Assembly: GCA_964544155.1 (NCBI GenBank)
Contig: CAZJAH010000032.1
Coordinates: 1 to 33,670 of the forward strand
DNA from: CAZJAH01 sp964544155
GTDB taxonomy: Bacteria; Bacteroidota; Ignavibacteria; Kapaibacteriales; UBA2268
Direction of reading: 5' to 3'
DNA length: 33,670 nucleotides
Below, piece after piece: positions 15,304-23,301 of this stretch; position 1 is the stretch's first letter, and each line of letters starts with the position of its first letter. The notes under the pieces were generated by a model that was not told the DNA's origin, ran no database searches, and saw only the letters and a list, made by a program, of their open reading frames with translations. Position numbers and translations under genes: made by a program.

Positions 15304-17409
15304 CTATTTCACAAATTCACCTGTGAATATTCTATCTCCAAAGTTAAGCCTGAGCAAGTATACTCCTTTTACAAGCTTCGATATTGATCTGGAAATCTCA
15401 TGACTGCCCGCGCTTAGATAACCGACTTTTTCAGCAAATACTTTAGAACCGCTTATATCGAATATCTCGATAGTGCCATAGCCCGGTTTGTCTAATTCAA
15501 TAATAAAGTTCAGCTCGTTTTGTACCGGATTGGGTTTGATTATCAATGAATTATCGATTACAATGGAATTCTCATCAACTGAAGTTAACTGAAGGTCAGA
15601 ATAATCAGCACAGAATGAAAAATCATGTATTCTGTGTATCTGCCTGGTATGTCCGGTAGCGGAAGTAATCCCGACAAAAGCGCCCATACCGTCATAAAGA
15701 TTAAGCTCTGTTGCTATATCAATGCTATCCAAAATAAGATCAGGATAATCAAAGCAACCATCCTCATTAATATAAAATTCAAGAGTGTTATGTATATACC
15801 TGACTTTGCAGTAATACTTAGTACTGTCGCTTTTAATAACCGGAATGTTGCTGGTGATTATTTGCGAGGGCTTATCATGTGCCGCGGAAACGGTTTCACC
15901 GCCTGACACAAAAATAGCTGTGTGATTGGCATCGGGATCGTTAAGCTCCGGGTTTTCATAAACATCAATTTCGATTGCGATGCAGTCATTTATTCCATCA
16001 AAACCAATATGTCCTCCGCTTTTTCCTAAGGCATAGCCTCCCTCGGTCTGGATTGTAAAGACAATACCATCCGCCCCGGGTTCAATATCAGGCATATCGT
16101 CGCCAACCACAGGATCATCGAAAGAAAATGAGAATTCACAGGTGAAACCCTCATTCACCGGAAGGATATGGCTCACCCAAAATGCTCCCAATGAGTATCC
16201 GACGGTATTTGTTAGTACAATAGAACCTGTTTCAATTTTGGCATTTCCAACCAGATTCAGCTCTTCCTCTCCTGCAAAAAATGGATAATCAACCGAGAGG
16301 TCATCGCAAAAGGGTAAGGGGTCAACAACCAGATTAGGAAGTGAAAATTGGCAAATTCCATTCACAGGTACTTCTTTTTCTACAAAATTACAAGCAGGAT
16401 AGGGTAAATTAGGGTTTTCTATTACTGCTAAATGCTTTCGATCAAATCTTGTAAAATAGTATCTTCCATCAGGCCCCTCTTGTATTGAAGCATAAAAATA
16501 AATATGACCTGTTTGTTTAATTGTTATCCGGGAATCATGTATTTTTTGAATGTCATCAATATCGCTCACATCATACTGATATAAATTACTTGGATTATAG
16601 GAGCTTACATATAATTTAGTTTCGTCAGGTGAAAATCTTGCACAATATGGCAAATTTACACCACTTATTGATCTCGGATTAGACATAATACCCGTATGAT
16701 AGTTAAAATCCCAGATCTCAATTATATTTACTTGCTTATCCTGAGCGCAATGAGTAAGATATTTACCACTGGGAGAAATGGTAATATATCCTCCGAATGG
16801 AACAGAATTATATTCAATCCCGGAAGTCTCAATCGGACTTTCTAATCCACAAGAAGTTAAAAGAAATGAATAGAAAATATTTTTATCTGAATTATAAGTG
16901 ATAATCCAATAGTCTTTTCCATTAGCATGTCTGCAGCTAGCCACTTTTTCAGTAATATCAGGGAGCAATTTACTTGTTTCAACTATTGCTCCTTTTCCAT
17001 TTTCAGCAGTTATATCAATTTTGTAATAGTGAAATCCATTATTATTAGCATAATTTTCATTTCCATCCGCCGTAAATAAGTAGCAAATATTGTCATTGCC
17101 CGGCTGCTTAACAAGAATACAGCCACTTCCTGATGACCAATGCCCTTTTAATCGTTCATTATTAATTCTTTCGCCATTTCCATTCCATACGTTCTCTCCA
17201 TTTGCGTACAAAAGCAAATTGCCATTATTATCTGAAAGCACAGCAGAACTCTCCCAGGTATTATTTTTACTATATTCGGTCGATATACCATTTTCGCCGA
17301 ATTTTATGCAATTATGTTTCCCAAAATGCCATGTCTTTTCAGAAGGTTTATTAGCGGTTGCACTTTGTGTCGAAAAAAAAGTCAAAAGCAGAATTAAGAA
17401 GTATTTCAT
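15304..17409 (-). CDS. T9SS cargo: propeller + L-type lectin-like domain + type-A sorting domain
   Basis: The 701-residue secreted protein has a signal peptide (1-19), a WD40/YncE-like propeller region (about 20-365; repeated elements such as LLLYANGENVWNGNG, GGYITISPSGKYL, FSPDETKLYVSSY), and a legume-lectin-like sandwich (about 390-600; ADGIVFTIQT, GGHIGFDGINDCIAIEIDVY, where the acidic residues fit a metal/sugar site). It ends in a type-A T9SS sorting domain (about 625-701; IKPNPVQNELNF, then GVYLLRL and a basic end). The protein would cross the inner membrane by Sec and the outer membrane by the T9SS, then be anchored or released. Carbohydrate binding at the cell surface is a plausible role. 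It is the second gene of a tandem pair, 15 nt behind its paralogue, with an AAAGGA ribosome site. Confidence 0.85.
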   Translation of the reverse strand: MKYFLILLLTFFSTQSATANKPSEKTWHFGKHNCIKFGENGISTEYSKNNTWESSAVLSDNNGNLLLYANGENVWNGNGERINNERLKGHWSSGSGCILVKQPGNDNICYLFTADGNENYANNNGFHYYKIDITAENGKGAIVETSKLLPDITEKVASCRHANGKDYWIITYNSDKNIFYSFLLTSCGLESPIETSGIEYNSVPFGGYITISPSGKYLTHCAQDKQVNIIEIWDFNYHTGIMSNPRSISGVNLPYCARFSPDETKLYVSSYNPSNLYQYDVSDIDDIQKIHDSRITIKQTGHIYFYASIQEGPDGRYYFTRFDRKHLAVIENPNLPYPACNFVEKEVPVNGICQFSLPNLVVDPLPFCDDLSVDYPFFAGEEELNLVGNAKIETGSIVLTNTVGYSLGAFWVSHILPVNEGFTCEFSFSFDDPVVGDDMPDIEPGADGIVFTIQTEGGYALGKSGGHIGFDGINDCIAIEIDVYENPELNDPDANHTAIFVSGGETVSAAHDKPSQIITSNIPVIKSDSTKYYCKVRYIHNTLEFYINEDGCFDYPDLILDSIDIATELNLYDGMGAFVGITSATGHTRQIHRIHDFSFCADYSDLQLTSVDENSIVIDNSLIIKPNPVQNELNFIIELDKPGYGTIEIFDISGSKVFAEKVGYLSAGSHEISRSISKLVKGVYLLRLNFGDRIFTGEFVK

Positions 17410-17424
17410 GAATAAATCCTTTGA

Positions 17425-19230
17425 TTATTTGATTAATAAGAGATTTTTAGCAATTATATCTCTAGAGTTTTTGAAAATAAGTGAATAATAACCGGGGGGT
17501 ATATTTATACTGGACCAGTTTATTTGATAATCACCCTTCTCAACTCTATTTTCAAAAAATGTATGCAATTTTCTTCCCGTTGCATCTAACAAATACATTG
17601 ATGTTTTATCATCATTGGGAATAGTAGCCTTTATTTCAGCATTGGAATATACTATGCTATTTTGCGGAATATCAATATCAAGAATTTCACTAATCTTTAC
17701 AGGCCTAAGTTGATCTATACACACACCTTCGATCTTAATAGTAGATGATTCAGATTCAGCAAACAACTCACATTTTGAAACAATTGAAGTAACATTAACA
17801 TTCATTTCCGTTGAATTATTAGCTGCAAGGTATCCTTTGAACTTTAGTATCAGCCAATTTCCATCATTCTCGGGATAATCATCAAAAAACAAACTAATAT
17901 TAGAACCTGAAGATGTATTTTCAAAATAAACACTATCACTTATCGCTGTTACTTCCTTAAGATCAACAACAGATACGTCATATTCGATTTTTAATTCAAC
18001 CCTTCTAATTCCAAGCTCATCGTATTTAATTGAATTTGAAGGCAGGGAAAAGTAAATTGGTATATCTACATGCTCATCCACTTCACAAGTACAATTTTCC
18101 GTGAAGATTTTCAAATAAAGAGCTTTCTCTAATTCCGGAGAAATCCCAAAATTGGGTAATGAAAATTGAGCCTTATTTTTAAGAGAAACCGCTTTATCAT
18201 TAATATAACAATCTGGATAAGTTAAATTAGGTTTTTCAATACACCCAAGATAATACTGATCAAATTGGGAAACATACAATTTACCGTCAGGGCCTTCCTG
18301 TATGGCGCCATAATAGTAAACATAATTTGTTTTGCGTATTAATGTTTCGGATTGCCTAATCTTATCAATATTATCAATTTCAGAAACATCATATTGATAT
18401 AACTTACTAGGCTCATAGGAGCTTACATATAATTTAGTTTCGTCAGATGAAAATCTTGCACAATATGGGAGATTAATACCATATATTGTTCTGGGATTGC
18501 TTATAATTCCCGTAGATCTGTCAAAATCCCATATTTCAATAGTATTGATATCCCTATCCTGCGCACAGTGAGTAAGATAACGTCCGCTTGGAGAAATCGT
18601 AATATATCCGCCAAATGGGCCGGCATCATATTCAATTCCTTTATTTACGATGGGATCATCCAGGCCTTCAGGGGTTAATCGGAAGCTGTAGAACTCATTC
18701 TTAACTGAATTATAAGTGATGATCCATATATAACCGCAGAAAGCGTGTTTACAGGCAGCTACTTTCTCCGTTACATTTGGTAAAAGCTTTTTTATTTCAA
18801 CAACTTTTCCTTTGCCGTCGTTAGCATTCATATCAATTTTATGAGATACAAAACCTTTATTGTTAAAATAAAAATCCTCATTTCCATATGCTGTAAATAA
18901 ATAATATATACTCCTATGGCCGGGCTGTTTAACTAAAATGCATCCTTCGCCAGAAGACCAATGTCCACTTAAATTTTCATCATTTATCTTATCTCCGTTT
19001 GCGTTCCAAAGGTTAATACCATTTGAATACAATACCAAGTTTCCATCTTGATCGGAAATAACAGTAGCGCTCTCCCATGTATCGATATTACCCTGACCAG
19101 AGCTTATTTCTCCATTATCAAAAACGATATTATTATTTAATGCAAAGTGCCAGGTTTTTTCATTATGCTCGGCCAGGGATAGCCGGGCAATTAAAAAGAA
19201 TAATAAAAAATAAAGAAGGAAGTCTTTCAT
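17425..19230 (-). CDS. T9SS cargo: propeller + cohesin-like domain + type-A sorting domain
   Basis: This 601-residue paralogue of the next gene shares the first ~350 residues: signal peptide (1-20), then a propeller with LVLYSNGINLWNANG, GGYITISPSGRYLTHCAQD and FSSDETKLYVSSY. Its middle (about 385-515) lacks the lectin fold and instead holds a beta-sandwich that I tentatively liken to cohesin-type domains (VELKIEYDVSVVDLKEV). A type-A sorting domain (about 525-601) follows, with LLDATGRKL and PPGYYSLIF. GAGG lies upstream of the ATG. It is the first gene of the pair. Function is unknown; surface display or adhesion is an inference from the architecture. Confidence 0.82.
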   Translation of the reverse strand: MKDFLLYFLLFFLIARLSLAEHNEKTWHFALNNNIVFDNGEISSGQGNIDTWESATVISDQDGNLVLYSNGINLWNANGDKINDENLSGHWSSGEGCILVKQPGHRSIYYLFTAYGNEDFYFNNKGFVSHKIDMNANDGKGKVVEIKKLLPNVTEKVAACKHAFCGYIWIITYNSVKNEFYSFRLTPEGLDDPIVNKGIEYDAGPFGGYITISPSGRYLTHCAQDRDINTIEIWDFDRSTGIISNPRTIYGINLPYCARFSSDETKLYVSSYEPSKLYQYDVSEIDNIDKIRQSETLIRKTNYVYYYGAIQEGPDGKLYVSQFDQYYLGCIEKPNLTYPDCYINDKAVSLKNKAQFSLPNFGISPELEKALYLKIFTENCTCEVDEHVDIPIYFSLPSNSIKYDELGIRRVELKIEYDVSVVDLKEVTAISDSVYFENTSSGSNISLFFDDYPENDGNWLILKFKGYLAANNSTEMNVNVTSIVSKCELFAESESSTIKIEGVCIDQLRPVKISEILDIDIPQNSIVYSNAEIKATIPNDDKTSMYLLDATGRKLHTFFENRVEKGDYQINWSSINIPPGYYSLIFKNSRDIIAKNLLLIK

Positions 19231-19275
19231 ATTTAACCTCGCTTTGTTTTTTAACTCCTATGACCTGCGGCCTTT

Positions 19276-19494
19276 CTACCTCATAACCTTTATTACCTTA
19301 TTGTGATTAATAACCAAAAAGTAGAGGCCCTGATTTAGGCTGTTCATATCAATTATTGTATATTTTCCCGTGCGACGGGGTGTTATGTTGATCTTGCGTC
19401 CGGTATGATCAAAAACTTCGATTTTTGATCTGCCGTCAACGTCTTTAATATAATATACTTTTTTTTCGGTAAAAGTTACAACATTTTCATAAAT
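19276..19494 (-). pseudogene. Relic of a third T9SS cargo gene (sorting domain only)
   Basis: The minus strand reads an intact type-A sorting-domain tail of about 72 residues: KKVYYIKDVDGRSKIEVFD, then HTGRKINITPRRTGKYTI, then LNQGLYFLVINH and a basic end KVIKVMR followed by TAG at 19276-19278. No in-frame start precedes it, and a TAA stands at 19495-19497. It therefore appears to be the C-terminal remainder of a deleted or frame-broken cargo gene, 45 nt upstream of the intact pair. Confidence 0.7.
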
Positions 19495-19497
19495 TTA

Positions 19498-19751
19498 TAA
19501 AAAAAAATCTTCAGACGCAGTCTTTCGGCAAATAACAACTTTTTAATTTTATCGCGCTTATCGAAATGTGCTTGCTATTCAAGCTGACTATGAGCAAAAA
19601 TTAACTGAATTTTCCCGTTCATAAAGCTGTAAGTTGTTAGCTTTTTCGTATTTTTGAAGTTTGTTAACACAATTTAAATAATTTTATTGAATAATTTGTT
19701 TTCACTTTAATTATACGATAAAACGGCAATTAAGAGGGCATAATTTAGTAA
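19498..19751. other. AT-rich intergenic stretch between the T9SS relic and gatE
   Basis: This AT-rich stretch between divergent loci should contain the promoter of gatE-gatD. I see no gene, known RNA motif or clear TAnnTTTG box in it. Confidence 0.4.
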
Positions 19752-19769
19752 ATGAATAAAGGTCAGGTA

Positions 19770-21704
19770 ATGTACGATTTTAAGATCAAACCGTTCGAGG
19801 AAATGACCCCCGAGGATTACGCCAGAATCGGATTTAAATCGGGATTGGAAGTACATCAGCAGCTTTTAACTGAGAAAAAGTTATTCTGCCGCTGCCCCGC
19901 GGGACATTATAATAACCATAAGCATAACGCGGAAATTTTAAGGCACATGCGCCCTACTCTATCGGAGCTGGGAGAATACGACGGTACGGCTTTGATGGAA
20001 TTTAAAACCAAAAAAGATATCATATACAGGATAAATTACGAAACTGTATGTACTTACGAAATGGATGATACGCCTCCATTCGAAATTAACCAGGAAGCGC
20101 TTGATATTGCTCTGCAGATTGGCATGCTCTTTGACGCTACCCTAGTGGATGAACTCCATATAGCAAGAAAGCAGTACCTTGACGGCAGTATTCCGACCGG
20201 TTTCCAGAGGACAGCCATTACATGTATAGGCGGAAAAATTCCATTTAAGGACAGGCATATTAACCTCATTCAAATGTCCATTGAAGAGGATTCCTGCAGG
20301 GAAGTTGCAGATATTGGACATTCGAGATATTATATCACCGACAGGCTCGGGATGCCCCTTATCGAAACCGTCACTCACCCCGAAATGAAAACACCTCAGG
20401 AAGTGGCTGAAGTAAATGAGATCCTTCGCAGGCTTGTTCGCTCCACAGGAAAAGTCAGGACAGGTATAGGTGCGGCCAGGCAGGACGTTAACGTCAGTGT
20501 TGAAGGAGGGACAAGGATAGAGATCAAAGGAGTTCCCAGGATACCCTACATTCCCCTGCTCACCTACAACGAAGCAAAAAGGCAGTGGAATCTGCTCAGG
20601 TTAAGAGAGGAGCTTAAAAGCAGAGGTATCTCTTCCGATAACTTTGATGCTACATCACATGAAGTCACAAAAGCGCTTAAGAAAACGCGCTTCCAGCCCA
20701 TCGCTCAAGCCCTGGAAGATGGCAGGGTGGTTAAATGCGTGAACCTCAAGGGCTTTAAAGATCTGCTGACCTGGGAAACACAAACTGATACTTATTTCTC
20801 AAAAGAAATTTCTGACAGGGTTAGAGTTATCGCCTGTTTGACAACTCTGCCTAACATTATACATTCAGACAGCCCCAGCGAAACAATACTTTCATCAGAA
20901 TGGAAGAATATTAAAAGGCTCGTTGGCGCAGGCAGTGACGACACTATTGTACTCGTATGGGGAAGCGAAGAAGATACGGCTATGGCAGCCAGCGAGATTA
21001 TTATAAGAGCAAAGGAAGCCACAATTGGCATCCCTTCAGAAACAAGACAGGCTCTAAGGGACGGTACCAACGGATTTGAAAGGATTCTGCCAGGGCCGGA
21101 AAGAATGTACCCGGATACCGATCTTCCACCAAAGAAGATTTCCGACGAACGCATGGAGCATCTTCGTGCCGGTTTGCCTGAACCTTTCTGGAAAAGGGAA
21201 AAATGGTATAAAGAGCTTGAAATTCCTGAAGATACAATCAGGGATCTTGCTATTTCGGTATACGCACCGGTTTTCGATCAAGCTGTAAAGGAAAGAAATA
21301 TCGATCCGAAACTGGCTGCAGTCACACTAATGCAGCTTACGAAAAGGATTAAAAAAACTCACCTTGCTACCGGCGATATTACTCCCGAAACAATGGATGA
21401 CATCTTCGAAGCTTTCACAAAAGGGCTTATACCTAAGGAAGGCCTTTATAACGTTATGCTTACCTGCTCAATGGCGGGTGAATTTCGCGAAGAATTCCTA
21501 CCCGGACAGGTCAGCGAATCAGAGCTTAAAGCAAGAACCAACGAAGCTATCGCTGAACTTGATAAAACTAAGATCAAATTTCCGGAAATGTATGACAAGA
21601 TACTGATGGGTACGATAATGAACAGCCTGAGAGGAAGGATAAACGGCGGCGCGGTTAAGGAATATCTGAAGGAGAAATTGAAAAAGGAGGCTATCAATGT
21701 CTAA
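19770..21704 (+). CDS. gatE: Archaeal-type Glu-tRNA(Gln) amidotransferase subunit E
   Basis: GatE binds Glu-tRNA(Gln), activates its glutamate by phosphorylation with ATP and receives ammonia from GatD, giving Gln-tRNA(Gln). The product (644 residues from ATG 19770) is much longer than GatB (about 480) and carries GatE hallmarks: GLEVHQQL (25-32, GatB has HVQL), LFCRCP, LRHMRPTLSELGEYD, DDTPPFEIN, YLDGSIPTGFQRTAI, EEDSCRE, and ETRQALRDGTNGFERILPGPERMYPDTDLPP. An AspRS-like GAD insertion lies at about 285-400, then a helical tail domain. AAAGG stands 7 nt before ATG 19770; an in-frame ATG at 19752 has a poorer site. It overlaps gatD by 8 nt. GatDE is described as archaeal, so its presence here is unusual. 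Confidence 0.93.
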   Translation: MYDFKIKPFEEMTPEDYARIGFKSGLEVHQQLLTEKKLFCRCPAGHYNNHKHNAEILRHMRPTLSELGEYDGTALMEFKTKKDIIYRINYETVCTYEMDDTPPFEINQEALDIALQIGMLFDATLVDELHIARKQYLDGSIPTGFQRTAITCIGGKIPFKDRHINLIQMSIEEDSCREVADIGHSRYYITDRLGMPLIETVTHPEMKTPQEVAEVNEILRRLVRSTGKVRTGIGAARQDVNVSVEGGTRIEIKGVPRIPYIPLLTYNEAKRQWNLLRLREELKSRGISSDNFDATSHEVTKALKKTRFQPIAQALEDGRVVKCVNLKGFKDLLTWETQTDTYFSKEISDRVRVIACLTTLPNIIHSDSPSETILSSEWKNIKRLVGAGSDDTIVLVWGSEEDTAMAASEIIIRAKEATIGIPSETRQALRDGTNGFERILPGPERMYPDTDLPPKKISDERMEHLRAGLPEPFWKREKWYKELEIPEDTIRDLAISVYAPVFDQAVKERNIDPKLAAVTLMQLTKRIKKTHLATGDITPETMDDIFEAFTKGLIPKEGLYNVMLTCSMAGEFREEFLPGQVSESELKARTNEAIAELDKTKIKFPEMYDKILMGTIMNSLRGRINGGAVKEYLKEKLKKEAINV

Positions 21705-23088
21705 TAATGGTGAAGATTTCAAAGGATACAGAGGCGCGACTCTTGATGTGCTCAAAAAATACGACGCCAAAATATGGAGCAATGTAGTTATATCTACCGC
21801 CGCGGGTGATTATTCAGGAACTATACTTCCCAGAAGCGAAACAGCGGACGACCTCCATATCGTTCTCAAACTGGCCACAGGTTATAATATTGGTATAAGG
21901 TCCCCTAAAGTAAATGATATAAAAGTTAAAGGCAGAAAAATTGCCAAATACCAAATTCCCGAGCAGGAATTTCCTTATGATAAAAAGAAGCCCAGAGTTA
22001 AGCTCTTTGGAACAGGCGGGACAATAGCCTCGAGGCTCGATTACCGTACAGGCGCCGTTATACCGGCATTTTCACCTGGCGAACTTTACGGATCCGTTCC
22101 AGAGCTCGCTGATTACTGCAATCTGGAAACAGAAAAGCTCTACGGCGTTTTTTCTGAAAATATGGGCCCCGAGCAATGGATAGGCACTGCAAAAGCAATT
22201 GCCGAAGAAATCGATAAAGGCGTGCAGGGCATAGTTGTAGGCCATGGAACCGACACAATGCACCACACAGCGGCAGCGCTTTCTTTTATGATTCAGAACT
22301 GCCCTGTTCCTATCGTTATGGTCGGCTCACAGCGATCAAGCGACAGGCCCTCATCAGATGCGGCCCTAAACCTCATCCACAGCGTGAAAACAGCCGCGGA
22401 AAGCGACATCGCCGAAACCATGGTTTGTATGTTCGGCCCTACATCTGACGTTTACGGACTGCTCCATAGGGGAACACGAGTAAGAAAGATGCACTCGAGT
22501 TACAGATCCACATTCAGAACTATTGGCGATATTCCAATCGCTAAAGTTGATAAAGAAGCCATAACACCCATCAGGCAGGACTACAAAAAGCGCCGAAGGG
22601 ACAAAGGCTACAGGCTTATACCAAAGTTTGACGACCGCGTAGGCCTGCTATACTACTATCCAAACATGAAGCCCGATATGATGGATATGATGGTTGATAA
22701 CGGCTACAAAGGCATTATTATAGCCGGAACGGGGCTCGGCCATGTGAATAAGCCACTATACCCCGCACTAAAGCGGGCACAGGATAAAGGAGTAGCGGTT
22801 TACATGACTGTGCAGACCCTCTGGGGATACGTCCAGATGTACGTTTACGAGACCGGCAGAGAAATGATGGGGCTCGGAGTTGTGCCCACAGCCAACATGC
22901 TGCCCGAAGTAGCATACGTCAAACTCGGCTGGGCATTAGGCCAGACAGACGACCTCGAAGAAGTCAAAGACATTATGCTCACACCCGTCGCCGGGGAGAT
23001 CACAGAACGTGAACCCAGCAACGGCTACCTGATTTTCCAGGGCGGCCTGCCCGAAGTCGAAGACTTCATTTCCAAATACAGAAAATGA
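21697..23088 (+). CDS. gatD: Archaeal-type Glu-tRNA(Gln) amidotransferase subunit D
   Basis: GatD is the asparaginase-like glutaminase that frees ammonia for GatE. The 463-residue protein has an N-terminal Sm-like small domain (about 10-75, ending HIVLKLATGYNIGI, diagnostic against plain asparaginases) and a type-I/II asparaginase fold. All four catalytic positions are present: Thr109 in GTGGTIAS, Thr185 and Asp186 in GHGTDTM, and Lys264 in RKMHSS. Other conserved blocks are VGSQRSSDRPSSDAALNL and LLHRGTRVRKMH. GGAGG upstream of the ATG lies inside the end of gatE, and the 8-nt overlap implies translational coupling and balanced subunit amounts. The closest alternative, a cytosolic L-asparaginase, is unlikely given the fused N-terminal domain and partner gene. 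Confidence 0.95.
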   Translation: MSNNGEDFKGYRGATLDVLKKYDAKIWSNVVISTAAGDYSGTILPRSETADDLHIVLKLATGYNIGIRSPKVNDIKVKGRKIAKYQIPEQEFPYDKKKPRVKLFGTGGTIASRLDYRTGAVIPAFSPGELYGSVPELADYCNLETEKLYGVFSENMGPEQWIGTAKAIAEEIDKGVQGIVVGHGTDTMHHTAAALSFMIQNCPVPIVMVGSQRSSDRPSSDAALNLIHSVKTAAESDIAETMVCMFGPTSDVYGLLHRGTRVRKMHSSYRSTFRTIGDIPIAKVDKEAITPIRQDYKKRRRDKGYRLIPKFDDRVGLLYYYPNMKPDMMDMMVDNGYKGIIIAGTGLGHVNKPLYPALKRAQDKGVAVYMTVQTLWGYVQMYVYETGREMMGLGVVPTANMLPEVAYVKLGWALGQTDDLEEVKDIMLTPVAGEITEREPSNGYLIFQGGLPEVEDFISKYRK

Positions 23089-23111
23089 CCCCGAGATAAA
23101 TATCTAAAGGC

Positions 23112-23187
23112 AATGCCGCGTTTCACCAGCGCGGCATTTCTCCTGCACGATATGCACAAAAGCCATTAAAAATGGCCTTTATTTTTG
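23112..23187 (+). terminator. Two hairpins after gatD, the second terminator-like
   Basis: AATGCCGCG (23112-23120) pairs perfectly with CGCGGCATT (23130-23138) around a 9-nt loop. Then GCCATT (23162-23167) pairs with AATGGC (23171-23176), followed by CTTTATTTTTG. The second element with its T-rich tail probably terminates gatE-gatD; the first may be a backup terminator or 3'-end protecting structure. Confidence 0.65.
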
Positions 23188-23251
23188 CTTGTGTGATTAT
23201 TATATTAACAAGCGGTTTTACTTTTATTTTCTACTTCTGATATAATTAATT

Positions 23252-23259
23252 TAGTTTTG
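23252..23259 (+). promoter_or_regulatory. Possible -7 box upstream of der
   Basis: TAGTTTTG matches TAnnTTTG and lies 42 nt before the der ATG, giving a leader of roughly 35 nt. No clear -33 TTTG is seen at the usual distance. Confidence 0.4.
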
Positions 23260-23301
23260 TGCGTCAATAATAAGTTAATAAAAGAAATTTAGTGAGATAG
23301 A

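Noticed and set aside
19752..21704. Alternative call of GatB for the amidotransferase subunit
   Set aside because: The length (about 645 residues), the HQQL motif, the GAD insertion and the overlapping GatD gene fit GatE, not GatB.
21697..23088. Alternative call of plain L-asparaginase
   Set aside because: The N-terminal Sm-like domain (HIVLKLATGYNIGI) and the overlap with gatE are specific to GatD.
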